Source: Spirochaetae bacterium HGW-Spirochaetae-1 (GTDB taxonomy: Bacteria > Spirochaetota > UBA4802 > UBA5550). From it: a stretch of 64,000 nt of DNA. This document shows positions 8,901 through 16,396 of this stretch, one piece after another. Both the position numbers and the translations under genes were made by a program. The stretch covers positions 177,612-241,611 of the forward strand of contig PGXY01000004.1 of the NCBI GenBank assembly GCA_002839375.1, in the 5' to 3' direction. The stretch's first letter is position 1. Each line of letters starts with the position of its first letter. The notes below the pieces were generated by a model, which saw only the letters and a list, made by a program, of their open reading frames with translations, was not told the origin of the DNA and did no database searches.

Positions 8901-9467
8901 ATGAAAATCATGAATAAATGTCCGATACCTCTGTTTATCATTACTATGTTTTTCTTCACATCCTGTTCCGGCCCGAGAAATTACACGAAAAATAAAATCG
9001 TCCAACCACAGTATGTAAATCTGTCAAGGCTGGGCAACATCCTTAAAAATGAAAAAATTTCAAGTTGGGGATACGCCGTGTTCCGGCATATTGACAATTA
9101 CAATATCAAAGAGAAAGAAAAAGGATGGGTATATTATGAGGACGAGCGAAGCCAGAGTTATGTTCTGCAAATGTACCGTTTCAGTATTAATGTCACGGAA
9201 ATAGGAGCGGTAATAGCCAGGGATAAAATAACGGGTAAATATTACGGATATTTTCGATATTACAGCGGCTTAACAAAAAATAATTATATTTTTGACCGGA
9301 GGCTTCCCATAAAAGTCATGATCGACCCGAAAAGAAACATACTATACCTGGCATCAATGGGGAATTATGCCGGCTGGAATAATAAAAAGTACGCCAGTGA
9401 ATTCAAATATGATTTCGAGGTCTTTGGTTATATCACCAAGCCGAATCCAAAGAAAAGGATTTGGTAA
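8901..9467 (+). CDS. Hypothetical lipoprotein
   Basis: The 188-residue protein has a short signal and lipobox F-T-S-C (Cys22). The mature part is basic and tyrosine-rich with no recognised domain. AGGAG lies 15 bases before the ATG at 8901, a long spacing; the ATG at 8910 is an alternative start. It precedes, in convergent orientation, an outer-membrane barrel gene. No function is proposed. Confidence 0.6.
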   Translation: MKIMNKCPIPLFIITMFFFTSCSGPRNYTKNKIVQPQYVNLSRLGNILKNEKISSWGYAVFRHIDNYNIKEKEKGWVYYEDERSQSYVLQMYRFSINVTEIGAVIARDKITGKYYGYFRYYSGLTKNNYIFDRRLPIKVMIDPKRNILYLASMGNYAGWNNKKYASEFKYDFEVFGYITKPNPKKRIW

Positions 9468-9594
9468 CATCCGCTGCCGCATACCCTCTGCCGTGAAAGA
9501 AGCATATATATTCAATCCATCATTACCGATTGCTAAATCATTATTTAACATAAACTGCAATTCCGGAAAATACAGAAAATAATCCACCGGCACA

Positions 9595-10275
9595 TTAAAG
9601 AACCTTATACACCACGCCAAAGCGGTAAAACATTCCCCCCGCGTTTATATTATAACCTTTTTTATACCCCGCACCGATACCATTTATTATAAGATCATGA
9701 TTTGAGGTCATCTGGAATTCACAGAAAAGCCCCAGTGATTCAGTAACAAAATAATTGGCGCCGGCCAGGAAATGGGGGCCAAAACCGCTGTTCTTGAAAT
9801 GATAATTATGGGAATCTAATCCATAAGTATAGTTAAAAGTGGCAGATCCATAACTCATCCCCAGGCCCAGGTATATACTCCCCCTGCTGTCGGCAACATC
9901 GATGCTTATCCCAACTGTCAAAGGTATTTCCCATGAAGAAAAATTATACATATTTTCATAATCACTGCCACCGAGAGTAAAGGTAAATTTCCCTTCAGTG
10001 GCGAAGGTATAATTAAAGCCCGTCCTGACAAAAAGATAGCGAAGGACATTGTACTGCAGATGCCCCGAAACAGTCAGGGGGACCATATCAGTAAATTTAT
10101 CATTAGTACATGTTTGAATTACATCAGAGACGTCGTCCTTATAATCAGAGGTCGTCTGGCTCGTGATATCATTATATCCGAACCCGATGCCGGCAAAAAG
10201 CCCTTCACGGGCAAAGGCCTTTAAACCGGTCAACATCAGACCACTTATTACGCAGACTATTAATAATTTTTTCAT
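9595..10275 (-). CDS. Predicted outer-membrane beta-barrel protein
   Basis: The 226-residue protein has a Sec signal peptide (cleavage after A-F-A-R region, about residue 22) and a good ribosome-binding site (GGGGGA). The mature chain alternates polar and hydrophobic residues in strands rich in Gly, Tyr and Phe, and ends in aromatic/hydrophobic 'F-G-V-V-Y-K-V-L', as in small 8-strand OMPs. It follows another barrel gene with a 36-bp gap and is probably in the same operon. The ligand or role is not evident. Confidence 0.7.
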   Translation of the reverse strand: MKKLLIVCVISGLMLTGLKAFAREGLFAGIGFGYNDITSQTTSDYKDDVSDVIQTCTNDKFTDMVPLTVSGHLQYNVLRYLFVRTGFNYTFATEGKFTFTLGGSDYENMYNFSSWEIPLTVGISIDVADSRGSIYLGLGMSYGSATFNYTYGLDSHNYHFKNSGFGPHFLAGANYFVTESLGLFCEFQMTSNHDLIINGIGAGYKKGYNINAGGMFYRFGVVYKVL

Positions 10276-10311
10276 TTGGATCCCCCTGAATAATTGAATG
10301 TAAATATTATG

Positions 10312-10953
10312 TTAAAATAACCCGTAAATAACACCCGCAACAAAAAGAATGTCGTAATTTTTAACCGAGGGGACATACCCGTCATGCACATCAACGATGC
10401 CTTTTTTGAAATTCGCTCCGATAAACCAGATAAAATCTCTCACCACATAGCGTAAACCCGTCTCAAGATTGAGACCCAGGTCCATTTTCCATTGCCCTGC
10501 CATGTTGACGGAATCAGATTCCGACCACCACCAGGCGTTTGTTGCCGGGGCCACATACAAGCCTGCGCCGGCATAAAAAAAACTCTTCTTAATGCCAACC
10601 ATAAAGTTCATGTTTACATATTCCAGTTCCTGTGTATAAATAGTTCCCGTGGCCTTCCCCCTGGTCTTGTAGCCCATCCACAGCATGCCGATATCGAACC
10701 ACGCCATTAGACCGGGATCTTCCAGGCTTACATAAGCAATCCGCGCAACAGGGGTTGAGTAAGATAGCTTCACTCCCTCGTAATCTTCCTGTGGGTCCGA
10801 ACCCATGGTAGCGCCAGAAACACCGACGCTTCCATAGATCCCGAGATATATTGTTTTGCCTTCCTTTTTTGCTTTGGCTCGGGGAGCGGCAAAGAGATCG
10901 CTCACAAAAAACAATACAAAAACCGCAGTAACCGATAACATCAAATTTTTCAT
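10312..10953 (-). CDS. Predicted outer-membrane beta-barrel protein
   Basis: The 213-residue protein has a signal peptide (cleavage near A-A-P-R, about residue 23) followed by a lysine-rich linker and glycine/tyrosine-rich amphipathic strands, and ends in the aromatic 'Y-G-L-F' usual for outer-membrane barrels. It is upstream of the second barrel gene on the same strand, and 185 bp downstream of two tandem AraC genes. No family was recognised. Confidence 0.68.
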   Translation of the reverse strand: MKNLMLSVTAVFVLFFVSDLFAAPRAKAKKEGKTIYLGIYGSVGVSGATMGSDPQEDYEGVKLSYSTPVARIAYVSLEDPGLMAWFDIGMLWMGYKTRGKATGTIYTQELEYVNMNFMVGIKKSFFYAGAGLYVAPATNAWWWSESDSVNMAGQWKMDLGLNLETGLRYVVRDFIWFIGANFKKGIVDVHDGYVPSVKNYDILFVAGVIYGLF

Positions 10954-11138
10954 ATAACTACCCTGTTAAAATATTTGCTGTTCTCCATAGATTCCACCGG
11001 ATAAAGCCGTTCATATGGATATTATTCAAAATGGAATATAATAAAAATAATTCTGCCGGTATTGGAAAAAATCGACATTTTAGAATCTCACATGAAAAGA
11101 CTTTCAGCTGGAAGGATAAAGTATTCTAATGGACTGGG

Positions 11139-11963
11139 TTAAATCTTCACTACTTCACGGAAAGAACGTTCTACGGTCTCCTTCTGTTTATTGATAAAAG
11201 CGGTAGGTGTCAGCGAGGTGAAGAGTCTGAACTCGTTTATAAAGTGGGCTTGGTCATAATAGCCGCACTCAAATATGAGGTCCTGGAGGTCATGACATTT
11301 GCCGGAATTGATCCTGTTGAAAGCCTCGTTGAATCGGAGGACCCGTGACAGTTCTTTGGGAGTAATCCCCACAATGCGTCTGAAGTCCCTTTCCAGAGTC
11401 TTGATGCTTACGTTGAGTGTGGTACAGATGCTGCTGATATTGACATCGTTCCTGAAGTTGTTGAGAAAAAATGAAGCCCGGGCTATATGGAGAGCTTTCA
11501 TCGCTTTACCTGAAAGCAAGTTGCAGAAAAAACTGTCTGCCAGAGAAATCTTCTTCTCCCGGGACGGTTCATCGCACAACCGCGCAATGAAATCCTTTCC
11601 GGGGCGGCCCATGACCAGGTCGAGATCTATCCTGCGCCCGTTGAATTCAACCTGTGGAATATCGAGAAAGCGGTAGATCCCATAGGGCCTGAAGATCACC
11701 GAAAGAATACGCAGATTGCCCAGGCACCGGTAATACACGGGCTCAAGGATCTGGCCGCCCAGGTAACCGGAAGCGCTTTTCAGCTGATAGTTGTCCGTTG
11801 AGAAAATTACCCTGTCTCCAAAAGATATGATCATTTCCAGGTGTCCGCTGGGATAGATGTTCATGGGCTGGTTCCGGAAGGCACCTTCTTCATCCTCGAT
11901 GAGGATAAAGGATTTGATATAGGAAGATAACTGTTGAGACGGAATATATTCCTGGCAAAACAT
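11139..11963 (-). CDS. AraC family transcriptional regulator
   Basis: The 274-residue protein has an N-terminal domain of the DUF6597 kind ('P-M-N-I-Y-P-S-G-H-L-E-M-I-I-S-F-G-D' at about 35-52) and a C-terminal AraC double HTH (from about residue 165; 'S-I-K-T-L-E-R-D-F' and 'E-C-G-Y-Y-D-Q-A-H-F-I-N-E-F'). The ATG at 11963 has GAGG eight bases upstream, preferred over a TTG six bases earlier. It lies 29 bp after another AraC gene; the two are paralogues in tandem. Targets may be the neighbouring outer-membrane genes, an inference from position only. Confidence 0.85.
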   Translation of the reverse strand: MFCQEYIPSQQLSSYIKSFILIEDEEGAFRNQPMNIYPSGHLEMIISFGDRVIFSTDNYQLKSASGYLGGQILEPVYYRCLGNLRILSVIFRPYGIYRFLDIPQVEFNGRRIDLDLVMGRPGKDFIARLCDEPSREKKISLADSFFCNLLSGKAMKALHIARASFFLNNFRNDVNISSICTTLNVSIKTLERDFRRIVGITPKELSRVLRFNEAFNRINSGKCHDLQDLIFECGYYDQAHFINEFRLFTSLTPTAFINKQKETVERSFREVVKI

Positions 11964-11992
11964 GTTCAATTCCTCTTAATCAGGATTAATAT

Positions 11993-12808
11993 TCAATATG
12001 TATATATTCTGTTCAGATAAATTACATGAGCATCAGAAGTCTTCATGAGTACATCAGGTGTGAAGCGGGTAAGATTTTTGAAGTCGTTGATAAAGTGGGA
12101 CTGATCATAATATCCGCACTCAAACACGACATCCTGGATATCATTGGAATCGTTTGTTTTCAAAAGCCGATATGCGTGATTGATACGAATAATCGTCGCA
12201 AACTCCTTCGGTGTAAGTCCCAGTGTGTATTTAAACCGCCGCTCCAGAGTTTTGATATTAACATCCATCCGTTTGCAAATATCCCTGATTTTTACCGCAC
12301 CTTTGGTCAGTATTATATACACCAGCTCTCTGTCGATATCGGTTGACCGTTCTACCGCCTTGATATATTGACACGACAGAAAGGAATCCATCGCCAGTGC
12401 TTTCTCCTCCGGCGTCTTCGCAAGTGCTACCTTTTCTATAACGTCAGTCCCGTCTATGCCGCAAATATCTTCAAGGTTCACCGCAAGATTCCTGAATTCA
12501 ACCTGGGGATGCCCGAAAATCTTAAAGACGCCATAAGGTTTAAAAAGGACACACAGGCATTTTATCCTGCCCCGCGGCCTGAAGAAACCAGGTCTGTTAT
12601 GGGGACCATATAAATATCCCCCCTTAACCTCACCGGGATAATTAATGTGGCTTTCGCAGTGATCACCATAATGTACAGCGATTTCAGGTAATCCGTTGGG
12701 GACGATATTCATGGGCAGATCTTTCAGACTGCCGTCATCTTCAAAAACAATATATGATTCGATAAAGGGTGCTAGGGGCGGAGAAGGTTTATATAATCGT
12801 AATAACAT
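11993..12808 (-). CDS. AraC family transcriptional regulator
   Basis: The 271-residue protein has the same layout as the downstream gene: a DUF6597-like N-terminal domain ('P-M-N-I-V-P-N-G-L-P-E-I-A-V-H-Y-G-D') and a C-terminal AraC HTH pair ('N-I-K-T-L-E-R-R-F', 'E-C-G-Y-Y-D-Q-S-H-F-I-N-D-F'). AGGG lies eight bases before the ATG. It is probably the first gene of a two-regulator operon. A weak remnant of the dispersed repeat lies upstream at about 12866-12925. Confidence 0.85.
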   Translation of the reverse strand: MLLRLYKPSPPLAPFIESYIVFEDDGSLKDLPMNIVPNGLPEIAVHYGDHCESHINYPGEVKGGYLYGPHNRPGFFRPRGRIKCLCVLFKPYGVFKIFGHPQVEFRNLAVNLEDICGIDGTDVIEKVALAKTPEEKALAMDSFLSCQYIKAVERSTDIDRELVYIILTKGAVKIRDICKRMDVNIKTLERRFKYTLGLTPKEFATIIRINHAYRLLKTNDSNDIQDVVFECGYYDQSHFINDFKNLTRFTPDVLMKTSDAHVIYLNRIYTY

Positions 12809-12865
12809 TTCGGATTGCCCTGATAAAAAAGTATTGTTCAGAAATTTCTATTGAATATGATATAT

Positions 12866-12925
12866 GGTAATTACCGCCACGGGAAACAAGTCCATGAGAT
12901 TGAATGTCTCTTGAACAAAAACGCT
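12866..12925 (+). repeat. Dispersed repeat, copy E (degenerate 5' half)
   Basis: The blocks 'accgccac', 'ggaaacaagtccatg', 'gtctcttgaac' align with the 5' half of copy A, including its distinctive 'gtctcatctgaac' variant. Similarity is low and the 3' half is absent, so this is a tentative member. Confidence 0.35.
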
Positions 12926-13041
12926 TTGCCGTAGCTTTCTATTCATCATACCCATCCTGATTTTTCCCGCAACAACATTTTTCTTCCAGAATGTATGCAT
13001 AATAAAGTATCCTCCAGAAAAACAACTTTGGAGGCACTGTC

Positions 13042-13308
13042 ATGGACAAAATGAGTAAAAAAGTAAGGGAAAACTACGAATTGCGGAACCTGCCGGAAAA
13101 CACACAGAAAAGATATTTGCCGATCATCAGGCAGTATTCCGAATACTTCAACAGGTCTCCGATCGAAATAGGCTCTCAAGAAATCAGGGATTATTTGCTC
13201 TGTACTCTTTCAAATAAAAATGAATTCAATCCCCATAATCGCTGCCTCATCGGTTTCGCTGAGAGGGTAGGAGGTCCGCCTGCTAGCAGCTACAGGATGT
13301 CGCGATAA
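13042..13308 (+). pseudogene. Tyrosine recombinase remnant (N-terminal core-binding domain only)
   Basis: The start at 13042 has a strong ribosome-binding site (GGAGG). The first 60 or so residues have the SAM-like core-binding pattern of phage/IS91-associated integrases: 'L-P-x-N-T-Q-K-R-Y-L-P-I-I-R-Q-Y-S-E-Y-F' and 'S-P-I-E-I-G-S-Q-E-I-R-D-Y-L'. After about residue 62 the sequence loses family resemblance, and the catalytic domain (R...H-x-x-R...Y) is entirely absent. A full protein would be about 300 residues. This is a 3'-truncated fragment, a sign of past mobile-element activity. Confidence 0.75.
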
Positions 13309-13324
13309 TGCTGATCAAACCGGC

Positions 13325-13355
13325 TTATATCACATTGAAAATAAATGTGATATAA
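13325..13355. other. Perfect 12-bp inverted repeat (stem-loop)
   Basis: TTATATCACATT (13325-13336) and AATGTGATATAA (13344-13355) are exact reverse complements with a 7-base loop. It sits just after the integrase remnant and just before repeat copy F. There is no T-tract on the + strand, so its use as a terminator is uncertain. Confidence 0.6.
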
Positions 13356-13360
13356 CCCTC

Positions 13361-13440
13361 AGTCTTATCGGAACCCGTTCCTGATGACCAATATGTCAAA
13401 TTATTGACAGAATATTACGGACAGGCAAGGCTTTTTTGAA
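13361..13440 (+). repeat. Dispersed ~135-bp repeat, copy F (3' part)
   Basis: The copy runs from 'gtcttatcggaacccgttcctgatgacc' through 'gtcaaattattgacagaat' and 'cggacaggcaaggctttttt'. Like copy C, it lacks the 5' half. It has the same orientation as the other copies. Confidence 0.75.
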
Positions 13441-13473
13441 ATGTAAGTTTATAAAAAAATATGTAAAATCTTT

Positions 13474-13524
13474 GACGGTTTAAATATATTTCAAACCGTC
13501 TATGCAGAAGACTCCTTCTGCATA
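13474..13524. terminator. Twin stem-loops downstream of the minus-strand CrtI operon
   Basis: Two inverted repeats lie side by side. The first pairs GACGGTTT (13474-13481) with AAACCGTC (13493-13500); the second pairs TATGCAGAAG (13501-13510) with CTTCTGCATA (13515-13524) around a 4-base loop. They follow the stop codon of the small ORF at 13540 on the minus strand, so they could end or stabilise that transcript. No long U-tract follows, so intrinsic termination is not certain. Confidence 0.45.
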
Positions 13525-13539
13525 GATTCATATACTCAA

Positions 13540-13677
13540 TCAGGCAAAATATCTTGGAATAAGATATATAATTTGTTTTAAAAAATTTAAAATAAACTGC
13601 CTTCTGCTTTTCGGCTGAATGATATACAATAAAAGCAGCGCACTGACAATGACTGCAATAATTATTAACGCTTTCAT
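13540..13677 (-). CDS. Small single-pass membrane protein, 45 residues
   Basis: This frame is short but well supported: AGGAGAAGG lies four to five bases before the ATG at 13677, and the gene starts 12 bp after the stop of the oxidoreductase gene. The product has one hydrophobic helix at about residues 3-19 ('A-L-I-I-I-A-V-I-V-S-A-L-L-L-L-Y-I-I') followed by a basic tail (Q-P-K-S-R-R), so a membrane anchor with the C-terminus inside is likely. No family was recognised. Position suggests co-expression, perhaps as an accessory to the CrtI-like enzyme. Confidence 0.6.
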   Translation of the reverse strand: MKALIIIAVIVSALLLLYIIQPKSRRQFILNFLKQIIYLIPRYFA

Positions 13678-13689
13678 TTTACCTTCTCC

Positions 13690-15192
13690 TTATTGTTCAT
13701 ATTTTTCTATTAAATCAGCAGCAATCATTCCGGATGCCGTTACCGTCGGCACGCCTCCTCCAGGATGGGTTGAAGCCCCTGTAAGATACAGCCCTTTAAT
13801 GTGTCTCGACCGTGCAGATGGGCGAAACATCATGGAGTGAGGAAGGTCCTGTCTCAAAGCATATATAGCCCCTTCGGGAGACCTCAGTCTTTTTTCAAAA
13901 TCAACGGGTGTAGAGAGTTCTGCTAAAACAATATGTTCCTCAAGACCGGGAAGATACCTATCAGCAAGAAACTTTATAATTCTTTCTTTTAAGTGAGGCT
14001 TTTCTGCATCCCATGTGGTCCCCTTCAGATTATAAACTCCCGGAGCCAGTGTAACTGCAATGATATGATGTCCTTTCGGCGCCAGAGAAGGATCTGATTT
14101 GGTTGTCCAGCTTAAAATACCAAACTGTTCCTGGGGGAAACTTCCTTTCAGGTAATGATTATTCCAATAATCATTTGTTTTACCCATGGGTAAAGTCATC
14201 AATGTATGATGATCTTTTAGAGGAGGCGCATAATCAAGACAAAGATACAGCATTGGTGTTGCCATCGAATACACATAACTTTTTAATCCGACTTTAGCAA
14301 GCCAGGGAAGATATTCTTCGCCAATTAAGTCAAAATACATTTTCTTAGAATTAATATTAGACACAACAATATTTGCGGTAATTTCTGTACCGTCTTCCAG
14401 CAGCACCCCTTTCACTCTTTTGTTTTCAATCAAAATTTTCTCAACAGGGGCATTCACCTGAACTATCATTCCTGCTTTTTCTCCACATGATTGGAAACCC
14501 TTTGGAATTCCGATCATGCCGCCTTTACTATAATATATGCCTTTATGCTCTGCATAAGGAATCATGGCATAATGTCCCGGTAAAAGCGCGGGAGGAAGAC
14601 CGGCATAAAAACTGTGAAAAGAAAATGATTCAAGGAGCTTCTCGTTCTTAAAATACTTCCTCATGACCCCTTCGTAACTGCTGAAGAAAAGACTATTGTA
14701 TTTCAATAAAGCGGGAGTTTTAGCAAACAGCTTAATTACATCGGTCAAGTTATTTGCAGGAGTGACAAAAAAACCATCCAGAGCTGCATCGAGAAATCCT
14801 TCAATTTTTTTTGAATATTTTTCCCAGCCTTTAACATCTTCCGGTGCAAATTTTTCTATCTCTCTTTTTGTTTCTTCCAGAGAAATTGGATAGGTGACAC
14901 TGGTTCCATCGTGAAGTATGGCAGAAAAGGTCGGATCAACAGGAATAAGATCGACTTCCTTTTCAAAAGACGTACCCATTCTTTTAAAACACCAGTCAAT
15001 GACTTGAGGAAATTCGATAATAGAGGCACCAAGGTCAATTTTATACCCCTGCTGCTCAAAGGTAGAACAACAGCCTCCAATTCTGCTACTTTGTTCAAGA
15101 AGAAGAACTCTGCGTCCCTGGTGAGCAAGAAGAGCTCCGGAACTCAGACCTCCACAACCGGCACCGATAACAATAACATCATAATCACTCAT
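13690..15192 (-). CDS. Phytoene desaturase/CrtI-like FAD-dependent oxidoreductase
   Basis: The 500-residue protein starts at 15192, where AAGGGG lies seven bases upstream; an in-frame ATG 18 bases earlier lacks a site. The N-terminus has the Rossmann FAD fingerprint 'V-I-G-A-G-C-G-G-L-S-S-G' (about residues 8-19), then an 'L-L-L-E-Q' strand ending the beta-alpha-beta fold. The C-terminal 'G-L-Y-L-T-G-A-S-T-H-P-G-G-G-V' (about 465-479) is the conserved CrtI/retinol-saturase-type second FAD motif. The family includes carotene desaturases/isomerases and retinol saturases; no other carotenoid genes are near, so the substrate is open. It lies downstream of a Crp/Fnr gene and upstream of a small membrane protein gene. 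Confidence 0.85.
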   Translation of the reverse strand: MSDYDVIVIGAGCGGLSSGALLAHQGRRVLLLEQSSRIGGCCSTFEQQGYKIDLGASIIEFPQVIDWCFKRMGTSFEKEVDLIPVDPTFSAILHDGTSVTYPISLEETKREIEKFAPEDVKGWEKYSKKIEGFLDAALDGFFVTPANNLTDVIKLFAKTPALLKYNSLFFSSYEGVMRKYFKNEKLLESFSFHSFYAGLPPALLPGHYAMIPYAEHKGIYYSKGGMIGIPKGFQSCGEKAGMIVQVNAPVEKILIENKRVKGVLLEDGTEITANIVVSNINSKKMYFDLIGEEYLPWLAKVGLKSYVYSMATPMLYLCLDYAPPLKDHHTLMTLPMGKTNDYWNNHYLKGSFPQEQFGILSWTTKSDPSLAPKGHHIIAVTLAPGVYNLKGTTWDAEKPHLKERIIKFLADRYLPGLEEHIVLAELSTPVDFEKRLRSPEGAIYALRQDLPHSMMFRPSARSRHIKGLYLTGASTHPGGGVPTVTASGMIAADLIEKYEQ

Positions 15193-15263
15193 GATATGCC
15201 CCTTGTACATTTAAAGTATCACATCAACTGAAATCAATATAAGGAGCCTGATTCACAAGTTCA

Positions 15264-15277
15264 TTAACCCATGTTAA
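15264..15277. promoter_or_regulatory. TTAAC-N4-GTTAA palindrome, possible Crp/Fnr-type operator
   Basis: TTAAC CCAT GTTAA is a perfect 5-4-5 dyad, the half-site geometry of Crp/Fnr-family operators. It sits in the 119-bp gap between the Crp/Fnr gene and the oxidoreductase gene, so autoregulation or control of the downstream gene by the neighbour is plausible. This is inference; one copy only. Confidence 0.35.
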
Positions 15278-15311
15278 GAGGTTAATTTTTTTATTGGGGA
15301 AGATTAAAACA

Positions 15312-15917
15312 TTACTTTAAATTTTTAGTATGTCTCAGGCGGGACAAAGCAACATCAGTAACACCAAGATATGAAGCGATATGATATTGAGGAATCCTGT
15401 TTATCAAGTCAGGATATTCATCAAGAAATTTCGCATAACGTATTTCCAGGGGATCAAGAAGAAATTCTTTCTCTCGTTCCTCCATATGACGAATAAACGA
15501 TATGGCTATTAAGCGTCCATATCTCTCCCAACAGGAGTGTCTATTATAAAGTTCTTCCATTGAACTTTTGGAAATTGTAATTGTTTCTGTCTCTTCAAAA
15601 GCCTGTATATAAAAGCCGCATGGCAAATTGAGAAAAAGAGCACTGAAGGAACTGAAAAATCTATTATCCATTACAAAATATTTATTATATTCTTTGCCTG
15701 ATCCGGTAATATAATAAAATCGAACAAGACCCTTTATAAGGGAAAACAATCGATTTGGTCTTTCTCCTGCATGAAGAAGAAATGAATCTTTTTTAAATGT
15801 TACGGTACTAAAATTTTTTACCGCATAGTCCCATTCAATATCGGGAATTTTAACTATTTTTTCGATGCTGCGCCTGAGACGGTTTAAAACAGGTATATTG
15901 TTATCATTAAAAATCAT
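15312..15917 (-). CDS. Crp/Fnr family transcriptional regulator
   Basis: The 201-residue protein has an N-terminal cyclic-nucleotide-binding-like beta roll ('S-F-L-L-H-A-G-E-R-P-N-R-L-F-S-L-I-K-G' at about 50-68) and a C-terminal HTH with recognition helix 'V-T-D-V-A-L-S-R-L-R'. The S-R pair matches Crp/Fnr DNA contacts, but the preceding Glu of Fnr is Val. The N-terminal Fnr cysteine cluster is absent, and so is the R-S phosphate-binding cassette of Crp, so the effector is unknown. It lies upstream of the CrtI-like gene on the same strand. No clear ribosome-binding site precedes the ATG. Confidence 0.82.
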   Translation of the reverse strand: MIFNDNNIPVLNRLRRSIEKIVKIPDIEWDYAVKNFSTVTFKKDSFLLHAGERPNRLFSLIKGLVRFYYITGSGKEYNKYFVMDNRFFSSFSALFLNLPCGFYIQAFEETETITISKSSMEELYNRHSCWERYGRLIAISFIRHMEEREKEFLLDPLEIRYAKFLDEYPDLINRIPQYHIASYLGVTDVALSRLRHTKNLK

Positions 15918-16097
15918 TATGTACTACATAGCCATCCATTAGTATTTATATTGTTTTCATTTTACATTGAACAGCCTCCCATCGTCAAGAAAGTATTCAG
16001 GACATATACGCCCATTGCTATTAAAACAGCATCATCATCAGCCGGCTCACAGGGCAAAATGCATTTTCAAAAACCCTGCATCAGTGCCCCAGTGTGT

Positions 16098-16140
16098 TCA
16101 AATATTGACAAAAAGTGCCGGCTATGCAAGGCTTTTACTG
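16098..16140 (+). repeat. Dispersed repeat, copy H (3' tip only, degenerate)
   Basis: The short run 'atattgacaaaa', 'ccgg', 'gcaaggctttt' matches the 3' end of the repeat unit and lies just upstream of copy G in the same orientation. This gives a head-to-tail partial pair. Confidence 0.4.
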
Positions 16141-16153
16141 TATTTAGATACAT

Positions 16154-16282
16154 AGTGGAATCTCCACCGCCCGAAACCGGTCCAAGGGACACAACAGGTC
16201 TTATCGGAAGGACGTTCCTGAACAACGCTACGTTAATGTATTGACAAAATATTCCGGGAAGGCAAGGCTTTTTTAAATTTTT
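16154..16282 (+). repeat. Dispersed ~135-bp repeat, copy G (full)
   Basis: Blocks 'gtggaatctccaccgcc', 'gaaaccggtccaagggacacaac', 'ttatcgga', 'gttcctga', 'attgacaaaatattccggg' and 'ggcaaggcttttttaaattttt' define a full copy. It lies about 115 bp beyond the 3' end of the IS91-family transposase gene. The 15918-16396 gap holds nothing else that was recognised. Confidence 0.75.
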
Positions 16283-16396
16283 CGCGCGCCAAAAAAGAAA
16301 ATTTGCCGGACTTTTGCGCACTAACCCCACTGATGAATATTATTACATCTGCAAATTCGCATAACAAACTGTTTTTCATGAAAAGCGAAATCCTTA

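Noticed and set aside
3008-16282. Chromosomal integron with the repeats as attC sites
   Set aside because: The repeats are not full-length imperfect palindromes, have no paired RYYYAAC/GTTRRRY ends, some intervening genes are on the other strand, and no IntI gene was found. The short integrase remnant is not IntI-like enough.
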